Assembly (NCBI GenBank): GCA_947179155.2
Contig: OX359283.1
Location: 10,091,764 to 10,155,763, forward strand
Reading direction: 5' to 3'
Length of the DNA stretch: 64,000 nt
Origin: Hedera helix
Lineage: Eukaryota; Streptophyta; Magnoliopsida; Apiales; Araliaceae
Both the position numbers and the translations under genes were made by a program. Below, one piece after another: positions 32,516 to 46,200 of the stretch. The first letter of the stretch is position 1. Each line of letters opens with the position of its first letter. The notes beneath the pieces were generated by a model that was not told where the DNA came from, searched no databases, and saw only the letters and a list, made by a program, of their open reading frames with translations.

Positions 32516-33331
32516 TGTAATATTCTGAACTTCCGAGAGAGTTGTAATCCGACTTTATACGAATAAATAAAGATTGAATTACATCTAATATGTGCTATGA
32601 AATCTTCGTTATTGTTTGTTTACGTGTTTCGATTCAAGTATCCGACTTTAGCACAAAAAGGAGTATAAAAGATTTTTTTCAAAAACTGAAAAAAGAAGAA
32701 GATAAAACCTAAACTCTAAATTTGGAAACCCTAAGGTTCAAACCCTAAACCCTAAAAAAATACTATTCATAAATACGCATATAAATGCGAAAATTATACG
32801 GATATAATACAAAAATAATACAAAAATTATACGGTATAAATACGAAAAAAATCAAATGTGAATAGTAAAAGTCAACTATACTAATTAGTATACTAATCAA
32901 GATTAAGGCTAAACTAAGTAAGTTTTATTAGTTAAAATGATTTACTAATCAACCAATCACATGCTAGCTTAATTAATGACTAAACTAACATTGATCAAGC
33001 TTAGTAAAAGACCTTGACTACCCCTCAATTAAATGGTTAATTCACCAACCAAACAAGCCTTAGAACTATTCCTTTGGTAGGCTTGATCTTAGCCATTGAT
33101 TTAGGAGATGATGATGTCACCAAACATGATCATTACATGCATTTAATGGCATTAAATGGAGCAAATGGCCAGCAATTCCAAGTGGGTGAGGGGTGGTGCA
33201 CTTCATCTTAGCTTACCATGGAAGTTTTGTACTAAAGACCTTTATACCCTAGCTTTGCATGGCCTATAAATAGCAAACCTTGTTCACCATTTCCATAATT
33301 CATTTTCAAAGCTTAAAATCAAGTATCAAAG

Positions 33332-33383
<52 letters not shown>

Positions 33384-35787
33384 AGTGAGAGTTCTAGTGA
33401 GTTACTACCTTGTATATTGCAAAGAAATAGTTAAAGCTTGCAAACACCAAATGTACAATCTCTAAAAGTTATTATGTTCGATTTTTCTTGAGTCTTTAAT
33501 TTTTCAAAAGCTCAAGAACACGAGTCGTAGCCATGTACGATTGTCGTTCTCCGTGTTCTTCACGTGTTCTTGAGCCTTTCTACATTTTGTAGTCGTTATA
33601 ATATCGAATTTTAATTCTTAGTTTAAAGGTCAATGAACATACGTAGTGGTCATGTACGGTTTATCCGTTCTCCGCATTTTCGTATGTTTTTGAGCATTTT
33701 TATAAATTGTTTTAATCAATTATGCAAGCCGTTATAATGACCAAATTTTGTCAATTATAAAGTGTCATAATCACTTATGTAAGCAGTTATAATGCTCAAA
33801 TTATTTCAAGTACGAAAATCAAAAGCTCAAGAACATAGTCGTTATCATGTACGGTTTATCCGTTCTTTGTGTTCTTCGTGTGTTCTTAAGCAAAAGTCAT
33901 GAATATTTCTTTGAGAAGGTTTGTGATTTGTTATTTTAATGTTATAAAGTGATATTGAGTCTTACAAAATGATTTCTTAAAGAGTTAAGCAAGCGGTATC
34001 ATGTTTCACATGGTTACCCCTAAAAATATTAGCCAAAACATGCTTATTGTTTTGGTATTTTTTGAAACCTTAAAATCCGAATCTGCCTTAGAAATGCAAA
34101 TGAAAGTTGTATATCATGAAATTATAAGTAATTTAGACTCAATAATCACTTAAAAATGTTTTCGTATAAAAAAGTTATGTCTGTTACCGGAAATGACGTC
34201 AAAGCTGAAAATTTAAAAGAGGCTCTCGGGTGGAAATCCTAAAAAGCACCAATTTTTATGATTTTGAGTTAGCCATGTATCCTATAAATTACAAAAATGA
34301 AAATAGTCTAGTTTAGGTATAAAAACAAGTATAAAGAAGGAAAATTTGATGAACTAACATTCGGTACACGAAACCCTTTATATAGGCTCTTTAAACGATT
34401 ACCGGAAAACCCTAATTTGTGCTAAAGGCAAGTTTTCTATCTTTAACCTTTGTTTACTTGTTTTCTATGTGATTTATACATTTTGTACATGCAACGTGTT
34501 ATAAATCTTTGATACGGGAGTTTTTGCTTATTGTTTCGGCATAACTTGCAAAATGAAATGCTTATTCGTGATATTATTCGAATCATGCTTTATTATATCA
34601 AACCAAGTTATCTTGGGGCGATCCTGACATGTTAAGTAAACTGAGATGAACAAGTATGTTTCACTGTTCGTAATTAGTTCAGTGTATAGTATGGTATGCA
34701 TAACATAAGATGTCGTTAGGTTGATCCCCTTTCTATATCCACTGTAAAAAGGTTCTAAGTCGAAAGACAAAGAACAGTTCAAGGTCTAACCACCACTCAG
34801 TCTTACTATGTTAAGAACATTTGTTATATTAATTGTTGTGCCATGAATCCTTACCATCCATATTGGTGTGAGTTCACTTATATGCTATGTGTTTAAGACT
34901 TGCTGAGCATCTTAGTTCACTCTTGCATAAACCGAAATTGCAGACAAACCCGAGAGCTTTGGCTTAAAGAAGAAAGGAAAGAAGAAATGCGTAGATTAGT
35001 TTACTGCTTTCCTTAACTGTTCTTAACTGTAGTCATAATGACATTTTGTAATAAGAACAAGTTCCACACATATAATCGAATATTATATAAATATTATCAA
35101 GTTTTACCACATTCTCTTGTTATGTCTTTACTTTGATTAAACTTAAAATTGTTTAAAACTTAACACAGTATTAATAATGATTTATTTATCTAAATGAGGA
35201 TCGGTAAATAACTTGTGAGTGCTGTATATCCGAGACAGGACTAAGCAATGTTGACTAGTCAAATCCATCGTTAAGGTTACTCGGACCCAGGTATAACTCG
35301 TTATTACTATTCTGAATGTCGGATAAGTAGGATTATTAATATGAAGAGATATCACTATAAACAAATATGTTTCGAATGAGGGTTTTAACTAGTTGGGTAA
35401 TGTTCTGTACGGAAAGAGAATTTTGCACTGGACAAAGATACAACCATTTGTCACGGATAAAGATGCAAACATTTATCATGGGTGAAGATGCAAACATTCA
35501 CCGCGAGATTCTCTGTTCCTAAGAGCCGTCCTAATGATTTAATGCCGTGGATGTTGGAACATGTAAAGTTATAGAATATCTAAATATTAAGGATAAAATG
35601 TTACAATTGAGTATTAAGTCTCTTGTATCGATTGCAAGGACTTGATAGATAATAATGAAAGATCTTTAGGAATTCAGATGAGAACTTTGTTTATAAACAA
35701 AGAAAATCATCCATAAACCTAATGATTTAGCATTTATAGTGAGCACCAAGTCAGTTATAGTAAGTATAGTGATTTGGGGGCGTCACA
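32516..35787 (+). mobile_element. Nested solo LTR 1 (3272 bp, target ACTTA)
   Basis: Starts TGTAATATTC, ends GGGGGCGTCACA, flanked by ACTTA at 32511-32515 and 35788-35792. TATAAATA at 33265, an (AT)n tract at about 33336-33380, putative donor AAAGGCAAGT (intron start 34428) and acceptor ATTGCAG (end 34943). The following codons KPES and a Lys-rich stretch resemble the LTR exon of A, but the frame is shifted near its end. Confidence 0.9.
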
Positions 35788-36710
35788 ACTTATGTTCTTG
35801 AGGTTTTGAATTTCATACTTGAAATAATTTGAGCATTATAACTGCTTACATATATGATTATAACACTTTATAATTGACAAAATTTGGTCATTATAACGGC
35901 TTGTAAATTGAATTATAACAATTTATAATAATTGCTCAAGAACGTACGAAGAACACGGAGAACGACAATCGTATATGGCTACGACGTACGTTCTTGAGCT
36001 TTAAACTATGAAATGAAATTCGACATTATAACTACTGCAAAATAAAGAAAAGTTCAAGAATACGTAAAGAACACGGAGAATGACAATCGTACATGGCTAC
36101 GACATGCGTTCTTGAGCTTTTATTTCTAACTATAAAATGAAATAGACATAACAACGACTTGCTCAAATCATAAGGAACACGATACGACTTATGCTATTGA
36201 GCCTCATCGATAAAATAAAAATTTAAGCATAATAAAGATTAAGAATCATACCTTTTATTATTACAAGCTTTAACTATTTCTTTGCAATTTTCTTGAATTA
36301 TAACTATGTAAAATATATATATAGAGTATTTCTGCTCTTGAATTTGCTCTTGAAAATGATGAGAAAAATGAAGAGCTTAGCTTCCTATTTATAGAAAAAC
36401 CAAGTTTCATTAATCGCATTTTTATCCCGGCTTATTACACTTTGCACCCTAGCGCTTGCATCATCGCTTACATCACCTTTATTCTGATTGGTCAATTCAT
36501 TTTCACTTGGATTTAGTTCCAAACAAATCGTGCTAGTTTTTTTTCAGTTAGCATAATCTTGCTAGTTTTCTCTTATTTGGTTACACTAACTTAGTTATAC
36601 ATAACCTAGTTTGATTTCAACTAATTAATTAAATAGTATAATACATTAGTATTTATACGTATTTCCTACGTATAATACATCGTATACTATTTTTATTCTC
36701 CTTGTATTAT

Positions 36711-38547
36711 TGTAACACCCCTTTCCCGACCAGTGGAAAATGAGGCTACACACGAACGAACTCTAAACAGAGTGTCAAAACAAATAAGAAAACTCTTTTC
36801 ACACTTGCCCTTGAATCCCCTTGCAAACCCTGCCCGAAGAAAAACACAGAATGAGCCAAATGCCCAGTACGAATAAAGAGTACAGAAATAAAAACTGAAA
36901 TTGAATAACAAAAGCAACTGAACCAAACTAAGATTAACAAAATCAACTGAACTAAATAACATAATCTTACTGAACTGAATAACATAATCGACTGAACTGA
37001 ACTAATCTACTGAACTGAAACTGATCTCCTGAACTGAATTGATTTACTGAACAACATAAAAGGCTGAATTGAATGGTTATGTTTATTTCATATCGAGCTC
37101 AGAACAAAACAAAAATATACTTTGTCATAAAGACAAGTCAAAATACTGCCACACAGGCAGACACACATTGGACTGCAGATCCAAATGTATACAAAATCGG
37201 AAGGTGTGTTCGGCACAAACAACACCAAACCGCAGAACAGAACAGAACAGAAAACTAGGGTCGACCCATACGCCTCCCACAACAAAACACCAATTGGCCA
37301 ACTCCCATCGGAGCACACAAAATGGAGACGCCGCGGACTAATCACACTGCCACGGAAGTGTCATGCCTCGGTGCCAAGAGGACATGCCTGTGGTACCCCC
37401 ACAGGTGGTTATAGCTCAGGTATACCCTACGGTACTTTCTAACAAAAATATCATGTCACAACGAATGCGACACAATATCACAAAAAGGGTTCTAATACGC
37501 ACATGCTAAACCGAAACAAATCGACACAAAGTCTCCCAAATATACTTGCATGTACCTTTCTACAGAATCAAAATAAATACTAGACATGCTTAATAAGTCT
37601 AAAGAGTACAAGATAAGTTGCGAATATATAAAATCAAACAAAACTATCATATGCATTTGACTATGAACAATATATCGAAATAATATCCAAATTCTAATGA
37701 GGAACAAAACAAACAAATTAAAATCAAAGGAATATTGCTGAAGGAGTACGGAATTCGTACATGGAATACGCAATGTAATTCCCAAAATTATATTGCGAAA
37801 CTGACTCGTTAAATTCCTTCCCTCGGAACTAATTAAACAAAATAAAGGAATAAATAAATAAATAGTTAATCAATTGATTAAGTTTTACACATTTTCTATC
37901 TCTTAGGCGAATCTGAAATCCTTTCGTTCTAAACAAAATTTTACCTAAAGTTATACATACATAAATATTTTAATCATGGTAACGTATATATTAATAAATA
38001 ATTGTATTCTTGTTCCTTCTGAAATACATATAAGTATATTTACAAAAATATTCTTTCCATTTTTAATTATGTTACAAATAAATATTATTATTATTATTAT
38101 TATATTATTATTATTATTATTATTATTATTATGCCAAAACTCTAAAGTTACAAAAATAATAATTTAATATTCCAAAATGCTAATTACTAACAAATATATA
38201 CTAAAATATATAAACTAACAAACTAAATAGCATACAAAAATTAAAGCTACAAAATTAAAACTACAAAATTAAAACGAATACAGAAAATTAAATAATTACA
38301 CAAAGAAAGAAAAAGAGACATACCCGAAATTATGAGGTTTGCAGTCTGCCCACGTCCTCGACACCAAAAATTTTAACTAGGGAGGTCCTTACTAAAAAGG
38401 CCCTCACACAAAAAGTTCCTCACAAAATAGGAGGTACTTAATGTTTAGTGAAATAAAACCAAATGGTAGTGTTATATTTATAGGCTAAGGGAATGGAAGG
38501 TGTTTTGAAAATAGGTGATATGGGACTTTTAGAAAACCGGTATTACA
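36711..38547 (-). mobile_element. Nested solo LTR 2 (1837 bp, target ATTAT)
   Basis: Plus-strand ends are TGTAACACCCC and GGTATTACA, flanked by ATTAT at 36706-36710 and 38548-38552. The TATA box is on the minus strand at 38475-38482. Shorter than the other LTRs here. It contains a degenerate CTGAACTGAA array and a (TTA)n tract near 38086-38131. Confidence 0.88.
36925..37065. repeat. Degenerate CTGAACTGAA repeat
   Basis: About ten irregular copies of (A)CTGAACTGAA separated by short spacers such as TAACATAATC. Confidence 0.7.
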
Positions 38548-39564
38548 ATTATACCTCGTATTAATCTTGTATTAATCTCGTATAATCTTTCGTATAATTC
38601 TTGTATTTATACATTACAGTATACTTTTATTATTCTTCGTATTTCTTCTGTATTCGCTACGTATTCGTCCCGTATACGTGAATAGTATTCTCCCAAAATT
38701 ATTTTGGTTAAAATTTTTATTGGTAAAAATGCATCTACTGTCAATAAAAACGTTATTCAAGAATGTGAATTTTTAAAATTTGGATGAAAGTTTGCCGAAT
38801 GAATAGTGTTTTACACGTTTTTTGAGTAAAATTTTTATTAGCTAAATAACATCTATACTTCATATAAACGCTATTTCGTGAAATGTAAAAAGTCAAAACA
38901 TCGAAAAGAACAGTCAGAAAGACGATAAATATTTTCTCGTAAATTGTGCATTTTTTTTTGTCTTTTTCCTCAAAAATTTCATTAGTTTCCTGACATCTAA
39001 ACCTTATATTAACACTATGTTATGAAATACGAGAAGTTCTACAAATGAAAGAAATAGTCAAACGAATGAAAGTGTTTCCTTGTGAATAATGCTTTTACAA
39101 GTTTTTCAAGATAAACTTTTACTGACTATTTCGTGTTTTCAAAGTTTGGGAATAATGAATCTTGTCACGGAATGTCAATTTGACCTTCACGTTTTGCTTG
39201 AAGGCCTAGGTTATTTCCTAGGGTTTAGGGTTTAACTTTTTTTCCAATTTATGTTTTTGTCCTAAATTGACTTCTGATTTTTAAGAAGTTTTAAGGTTAA
39301 CTACTCAAACCAAAACACAAAATCCTACACATAGATAATTCACATAGCACATTTAAAAGCTCAATTCAAGCTTTACTAGTCACATAACACAAATTAGGTT
39401 AAAGATTTGTAACCTCTTAGTTGTATACGATCGTAGTTTTGAGTCGTATTTTGTCTTTAAGATAGCTCAAGGTATGCTCGAACAATTGTTCTTAGGCTTT
39501 GAATTGACAATATTAATTAGATCATTTCATATCATTTTTGAAATATTTGGGATATTACACAGAC

Positions 39565-39717
39565 CTTATTGATTTTTGAGTTTCAAAATCCATGTCATCA
39601 TTTACTTTTTAAAAAACTGATTTAAAAAATTATGTTATTAGAAATAATAAAAAGCCAAGTCATTTTTTGTGACAACTAACAAAAAAAAATGTCACATATT
39701 TAATATTAAATAGTTAA
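39565..39717. other. Short flank between two solo LTRs
   Basis: Unremarkable AT-rich sequence; the last five bases GTTAA are the target duplication of the next LTR. Confidence 0.5.
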
Positions 39718-41251
39718 TGTAATGACCACGAATTTCATTAGTCATTGTAAATATACTTAATTAATATTTAACAATGAATTTAAACTTTTTGTACTAATTA
39801 ATTGTACTTTAGATAATTAAATAAATGTACTTGTGTATGCGTATATTTATTTAAAGGATTAAAGCAAAGTGTTAATTAATTAAAGCAAATCTAATTGGAT
39901 TATATTTTAAATCCAAATGAGTTGATAAACTAGGTCAAAGATATTAACCTAGTAGCCCATGTAATTAATTTAATTACTAGTCCATGTAATTAATTAAACA
40001 AGCCCAATGCTTGATTTAATTAAATGTAACCTAAAATATTTAATGTAAGCCCAATGTGTGATATAAATTGAGCCCAAACAATTTAATTGAATGAGCCCAA
40101 TAGAATTTATTCCCAAGCCCCATGTGAAGTCCAATTAAGGTCAAAACTTTGGTCAATATATATATATATATATATGTATGTATATATGCACATTAAAGCA
40201 TTAAAAATAAATCAAAAATGGGTGATTAAATCCCATTTTTGCTGAGATTTTTGAGGGTCCCACTTGGATTGCTTGATTTCCATATTGCTTCTATTTTACT
40301 CTATGACAAGGTTGGCCAACAACCCTAGTCAATCAACTAGTCAATCACCATGTCCATCCATCAAATAGTAATGGTAATTAGGCTTAATTTCACCAACATT
40401 GGTGAATTAGTAAAGCTAATGAAGAATTACCATATGGCTATATATAGAACACTACACACTCTTGCATTGGTTGGTTAGTTCATTTCAAGCATTTCTAGAG
40501 AGAAAAATTGAGAGCATTTGAGAGAGAAATAGAAGAAACACTAGTGAGCTTAAGGAAAAAGCTAGAGGAAGGTTTTGGTGAATGTCCACAAGCTTCACTA
40601 CATACTTTGGTAGGAGGAGAAGGATAGCACACAAATCTCTAAGGTTTAAAAGTGCTCTAACTTCTCTTTATTTCATTTTTATGGTCTAGAACGATTTTGA
40701 ACGGTTAAAATCTATTTTTAACAGATCAAAACTCGTTTTGATGGTCTAGAAGTGTTTATCTATGTAATATATGTATATTCATGGTATGAAGTGTTTATAT
40801 CATGATTTGGTATGTGTATTTTGCATAAAAACATAAGAAATGTTCATATTGTATTTTTACCGGTAAAACCCTATGTAGCTATGTAATATATTTTGCGTCA
40901 TTTCGAAATGTACAAGTTAAATACTTGATTTATATGGCTAGAAAGTTTTATGTATGAGTTTATAAGAAAACCCAACTTGAAGCTTTCAAAAATATGGAAA
41001 AACAAAGAAGTTATGACTTTTACCGCAAAGGATGTTGATTTTAAAACCCTAGGTTTCATTGTGAGCCATTTTGAGTCTAGTTACGTTTGGAATTTGAATT
41101 TGTGATCTAAAGAGAAATTGTAGAGGGGGAAATTCTGATAAGAATGGACTCAAGAATCACCCCAAAATATTTTAAAATGAAGAAGTTATTGCTGTCGGAG
41201 TGGCTGGAGGTCGGACAGCCCATTTTAGGGTTTTTGATTTCTGTTTTGAAA

Positions 41252-41290
41252 GCCCCGGCGCCCAAAATAGCCTATGTTGAGCGCCGGGGC
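41252..41290 (+). other. Strong GC hairpin in solo LTR leader
   Basis: GCCCCGGCGC (41252-41261) and GCGCCGGGGC (41281-41290) are perfect complements with a 19-base loop, in an otherwise AT-rich leader. Confidence 0.85.
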
Positions 41291-42983
41291 ATTCAAAACA
41301 GTAGGTGAAAATTGTCTGGGTTGGTCTGGGTCGGTTCAGGTCGGTCCGGGTCGGGTTTTATTGGAAAATTTAGGTATAACTAAGTGTAAAATGAAGGTAT
41401 TTGTGTATTGAACCAATATATGAAATTTATTTGTAATTAATGGGTAACAAAATGTTTAAGATAAAGATTAATGTTAACACCATTAAAAAGTTAACTATTG
41501 GTGTTGTTTAAAGATTTTTATTAAAATATTATTAAACAATTAATAATATTAGTATATGATTAAAAAATTATTAAATGATGAATAATATTAACAATTGGTT
41601 AAAATATTATTAAATGGTTAATAATATTAGTAAGAGATTAAAATATTATTAAATGGGTAATAATATTAATAAGTCAATAAAATATTATTAAATAATTAAT
41701 AATATTAATAATTAGTTAAAATATTATTAAATGAATAATAATATTAGAAAAGCAATAAAATATTATTAATAAGTAATAATATTATATAATGAATAAAATA
41801 TTATTAAATGATTGATAATATTAATAAAGTAACAAAATATTATTAAATGATTAATAATATTAGATAATGAATAAAATATTATTAAATAGTTAATAATATT
41901 AGATAATTAATAAAATATTATTAAATGACTAATAATATTATAAGGTTGTTAATATATTATTAAATGATTAATAATATAAGAAGATTAATAAGGTATTATT
42001 AGAGGGTTGATAATACTATAAGACTAATAAAATATTATTAAATTATTAATAATATTATATAATTGTCTGGACTATATTAAATAATTAATATAAGTTCTTT
42101 GTGTTCGGAATATTATCAAGTAGTGATAATATTTTCTAGTGATTGTATACCCGTAATTATATAATTATGCGGTTCGTAAGAGTTATAAAGGTCATTATAC
42201 TAATGTGTATATGATACTAATTTAAGATCAAACTGGTTTAATTGTTAGATCCGTTCAAGGATTATTAAATTAAATTGGTTAGCAGTAGACGACGCACGAG
42301 GTAAGTCTTCTACCCTTAACTTGTATTTATTGTTGCAGTTATTCTTCAACCGTATTTACATTTCAATTATTGTTGAGCAAGTATCTACACTCGTAGTTAT
42401 TTGACAGACCTTTGAGTGAATTAATTATCAAAAATTACTTCACCTCGTTATTGATTATTGTATTCGTACATAGTGCTTTTGCAATTGTTTAAGAATGTCT
42501 AAGCTAATTGTTTCGGCTAGACAAATGCATGTTTAAATTCATTTAATTGAATATTATAAAAGCTTATCCAAACCATTGGCTGGTGCGGATTCTTATAGTA
42601 AGACTGAGAAAGAACAACCCTAGTTAAAGGAGAATTTTTATTTGTCGGGAAACCGAATGCGCACAAGAAATCTAAATGTTATGCATATACATAGGACATG
42701 AGTGGACTGATCCCCTCAAGTGTCCCGTTATTTTTAACAAGATGTCAGACATTGTATGCCTGTTCTACCTTAGTAGCAGTTCATAGTCATTAAAGACCAC
42801 TCAACAGTAAAGAGTCAATCTAATCTTTTATTGAACATTGATTCTTGATATCTTTCACAATTGTTATTGTTGAAAACCTTGAAGTTATTTACCTTCCTCG
42901 TGATATATCGTATAATTGTTGTTTATAAACTTGCTGAGCCATTTAGTTGCTCATTCTTACTATATCATGATTATATTTCAGTT

Positions 42984-43034
42984 AAGCCCGAATGCTCTAA
43001 GTCAGACAAAGGCAAGGGGAAAGCGAATGCGTAG
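42984..43034 (+). CDS. LTR exon peptide, solo LTR copy
   Basis: Reads KPECSKSDKGKGKANA then TAG, two bases after a TTTCAG acceptor. Same length and stop position as in A and C. Compared with C, 15 of 18 base differences are at third codon positions and most are silent. No start codon identified. Confidence 0.35.
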   Translation, partial: KPECSKSDKGKGKANA

Positions 43035-43281
43035 TTTAGTAGATGCATGCTAGTTTAAATTACTGTTATGTAATTACTGTTGTAAATCTTTTGTATTTCC
43101 CTTAAGATATGTAATGATTTAGATTAAGGTTAATAGACCTTGGGAAGTGTAGCCTTTTGTTAAGGAACCTTTTGTATTATTCCGTGAAATTTGAATACAA
43201 TTTATGTATTTCATTGTTGTTAAGTATTGTACAGTGAGAACCAAACCCGAGGTTAAAGAACCCGGATTTGGGGTCGTCACA

Positions 43282-46200
43282 GTTAACCCTCAATTAACGC
43301 CCATAAAAAAAGTTAAAAATAATATTTATTTCTTAACTTCGATTAAAAAAAAAAGTTGAAATTAATTTTTAACTGATTTTTTCCTTCGTATTTTATTGTT
43401 TAAAACAGAAAATACATATAATTTCGTTATTTTTTTTAGTATCATTTATCCTAAACATATATCACTCAAGAAAATTTCTTAAACTATAAGTTAGTCTTAC
43501 TTATTTTTTTTTATTTGTGCTTATAAAAAACTTAAACTAATAAAAGTATCATTTGATAAAAAATTTCAAAATAATTGATGTTTTTGATATTGATAGTATT
43601 AGATCCATGTCGAAATAAAGGTTTAAATAAAATGACTAAGCAAAATTAAGATTTAATGACTAAAAAATTCAACGAACTTTTTAAGTATTATTAATTTAAC
43701 CAACTTGTTACTTTTTTAACAGATTAAACATTACATTCTTGAAAATCTTTTCAGAATACCAAAAAATCAAACTAAATAACGGTCTTCTATAAAATAGGAT
43801 AATAAATATAAAAGATAATATATATGTAAAATTAAATAATGATCTTATAATTTAAAACGAAGAGAGTAGTATATTTGTTTTTTTTTTTTAAAGTCTCAAT
43901 CATTTGATTAATGTAATACCTAACATTGTAAATCACTTAATAAGTATTATTACTATTATTATGTACGAAATTTCCCAACTTCATTGAGAATGATAGAAAA
44001 TGGCACAGTGAATAATATTGTAACTCCCATGTTGGAAACCGTAAGGCATAAGGCATATCAGAGCATAGAATATAATGTCTTGAAGGGCCATCCATTCCAT
44101 TTCTGGTATCCGTAAACCATTTCCATACTCTCAACAAAAAAAAAAATCCAATCCTTGGTTTGTCAAACCCTTATGACCACGAGCTTGGTGTATTTTGAAT
44201 AAATCAAATAAATGCCATTTATTTATTATTATTTTAGATATTTTGAAAGAATTTTTAAGACTTCAATACCATATTGGTTAAAAAAATAATTATTATTTTT
44301 CCATTTGTTGAATTACTTTCAATAGTAAATTAAATAGATTTTTTCAAATACACGTAAACTCTGCATATTTTATAGGTTTTTTAATACATGGTACGGTTAA
44401 TAAAATATATGTCATATATATTTTTTGTTTAAATGAAATAAAAATATCATATTGGTTAAATTGTTAAAATGTGTAGAGTTCATTGGTTTTTTTGGTCATT
44501 AAGTTCAAAAAAAATTACATATCAACAATCACCTCAATAAATGTTAACCATAGTTTATTTTTTGGTATTTTGAGAGAATTTTCAAGAGTAAAATGTTTAA
44601 TATGTTAAAAAAATAATACGTTGGTTAAATTGATAATACTTGCAAAGTTGATTGATTTTTTTGGTTATTAAGTCCAAAATTAACTATCCTTTCTTTACTT
44701 TTTCAATAAGGGAAAAATGACATTTATGTGGCATGTTTGTCCATTAACTACAAGATTACTCTTTTTAATTTTTGATTGGGATTTAGTAGTTAACATTGTA
44801 CTGGCCTAGACATAATGTCTTTGAGAGGTCGTGATGAGGACATGCTTAGCTTGGACGAGAATCAAGGACTTAAAACTTGGGGAAATCCAGTGTAAGTTCT
44901 AATTAGACCAGTTAGGCGAACATGAGCCAAATGATTCCAGGAAGGACTTAATGGATTAATTCAAGAACTTTGGCGGATCAAGTTGCGAATAAATCAATTA
45001 AGGAAGAAGATCTAAAGTTGGTTCAAGTGTTGCAAGTAAGTCAAAGCCAAAATCAAGCTGATTAAACAAAGTCAAAGTTGGAAGACCAAATCGGTGCTCC
45101 CGCGGCAGGAAATGACCTTGAAACTGCGTCGCTGCGCCAATTCTACAATACGAGAGAAATTGTGCCGGTGTCGCAACACTAGAAATGAACTACAACACGG
45201 CGCCGCAACGTTATACCACTCGAAAGCCAGAATTAAAGCATCGCCAGTTTTGTGAAGGGATGCGGCACCACAGTGCCACAGATGCGGACCTGATGCATTT
45301 TTTATTATTATTTTAATTAGGTTTTTGTTCTAATTTCAATTAGGATTCTTATGTAACTTTATTTCCTATTTATTAAAGGATTGGGAATTCATTAGAGTAC
45401 TATAAATAGGGATATGTGGCTATTGTAAACATAACAATTCATTCTATTAATCAGATTATTGAAAGGTTTTCTCATCTTTTGGTTATTTGAGAATTTTTAA
45501 GTTGCTCTTAGTTTTTCTTGAGATTCAATATTGACTTATCATATAACAATTCATAATTGTGTGTGGTGTCTTTTACAATATACCAAGGTTCTTGTCTCTT
45601 ATGGACAAAGGGTTGATGTGATTATATAACACAATTCTCTTTGCACAAGCGATTGTACCAATGTTCTTACTTTCAAATAAGCGACGGGTTAAGATGTTGT
45701 ACGTGTTCCATTAACAATTTGGCTAGAAAATGATTCGGGCAACATTCACCTTACGCAAGCGTACCATAGACCTTATCAGTTGGCATGAAAGTTACGTTCA
45801 TCTAGCAGATTATCTATCTCTACTCTTTTCTTGTTTAATTATCTAGTATAAATAATATATATATATAGTTTGATATCAATTTCTTACAACTGGCAAATTT
45901 CAAGGCTTCAATCAAGTGCAATCCGCTAAGATCAAGGAATTTCAAGGATTTCAAAGCGCATCCAAAGGTGAACAAACCCGTGAACCTTGTTAGTAAATCA
46001 AAAGTCATATCTTGCTATTTATTATTATTGATAGTTCTTATTGAATTGATAGAAACTTTGATTTGTTTGGTAAATTAAAAAAGAACCTATATGTGGGAAT
46101 ATTTGAGCGGGTTTGAAAGTAGTATGCCCTCAAGCCAATCACATTTGATGTGATAAGCATATACTTTGTAATCTTGTTCGTTTATTAATAAAAGTATCAA

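Larger units (their letters stand above)
30476..39559 (-). mobile_element. Outer solo LTR, reverse, split by two later insertions
   Basis: Its 3' end (on the minus strand ...GGGGGGCATTACA) is at 30476 and its 5' end (TGTAATATCCC on the minus strand) at 39559. CAGAC flanks both sides (30471-30475, 39560-39564). Removing the two nested LTRs and their duplications leaves about 3965 bp. The text is continuous across the first insertion: 30476-32515 plus 35793 onward reads as the reverse complement of the middle of the inner LTR at 32516-35787, i.e. the same broad family. It has a TATA box (minus strand, 36386-36393) and the block CTTGCTGAGC with CTCATTCTTGC near 31395-31422. No internal coding region remains. 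Confidence 0.88.
39718..43281 (+). mobile_element. Solo LTR of element A's family (3564 bp, target GTTAA)
   Basis: Starts TGTAATGACCACG and ends GGGGTCGTCACA like the 3' LTR of A. Perfect duplications GTTAA at 39713-39717 and 43282-43286 with no internal region show it arose by recombination between the two LTRs of a former element. It keeps the TATA box (about 40439), GC-rich patch, hairpin array (41518-42065), splice-like signals (GTAAGT at 42301, TTTCAG ending 42981) and short exon. Confidence 0.95.

Noticed and set aside
35788..36710. First read as a separate truncated LTR
   Set aside because: Target duplications show it is the continuation of the outer solo LTR after the nested insertion at 32516-35787.
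36711..39559. First read as one 2.8 kb reverse LTR
   Set aside because: Its flanks (ATTAT, CAGAC) do not match; the ATTAT partner is at 38548 and the CAGAC partner at 30471, giving two nested LTRs instead.
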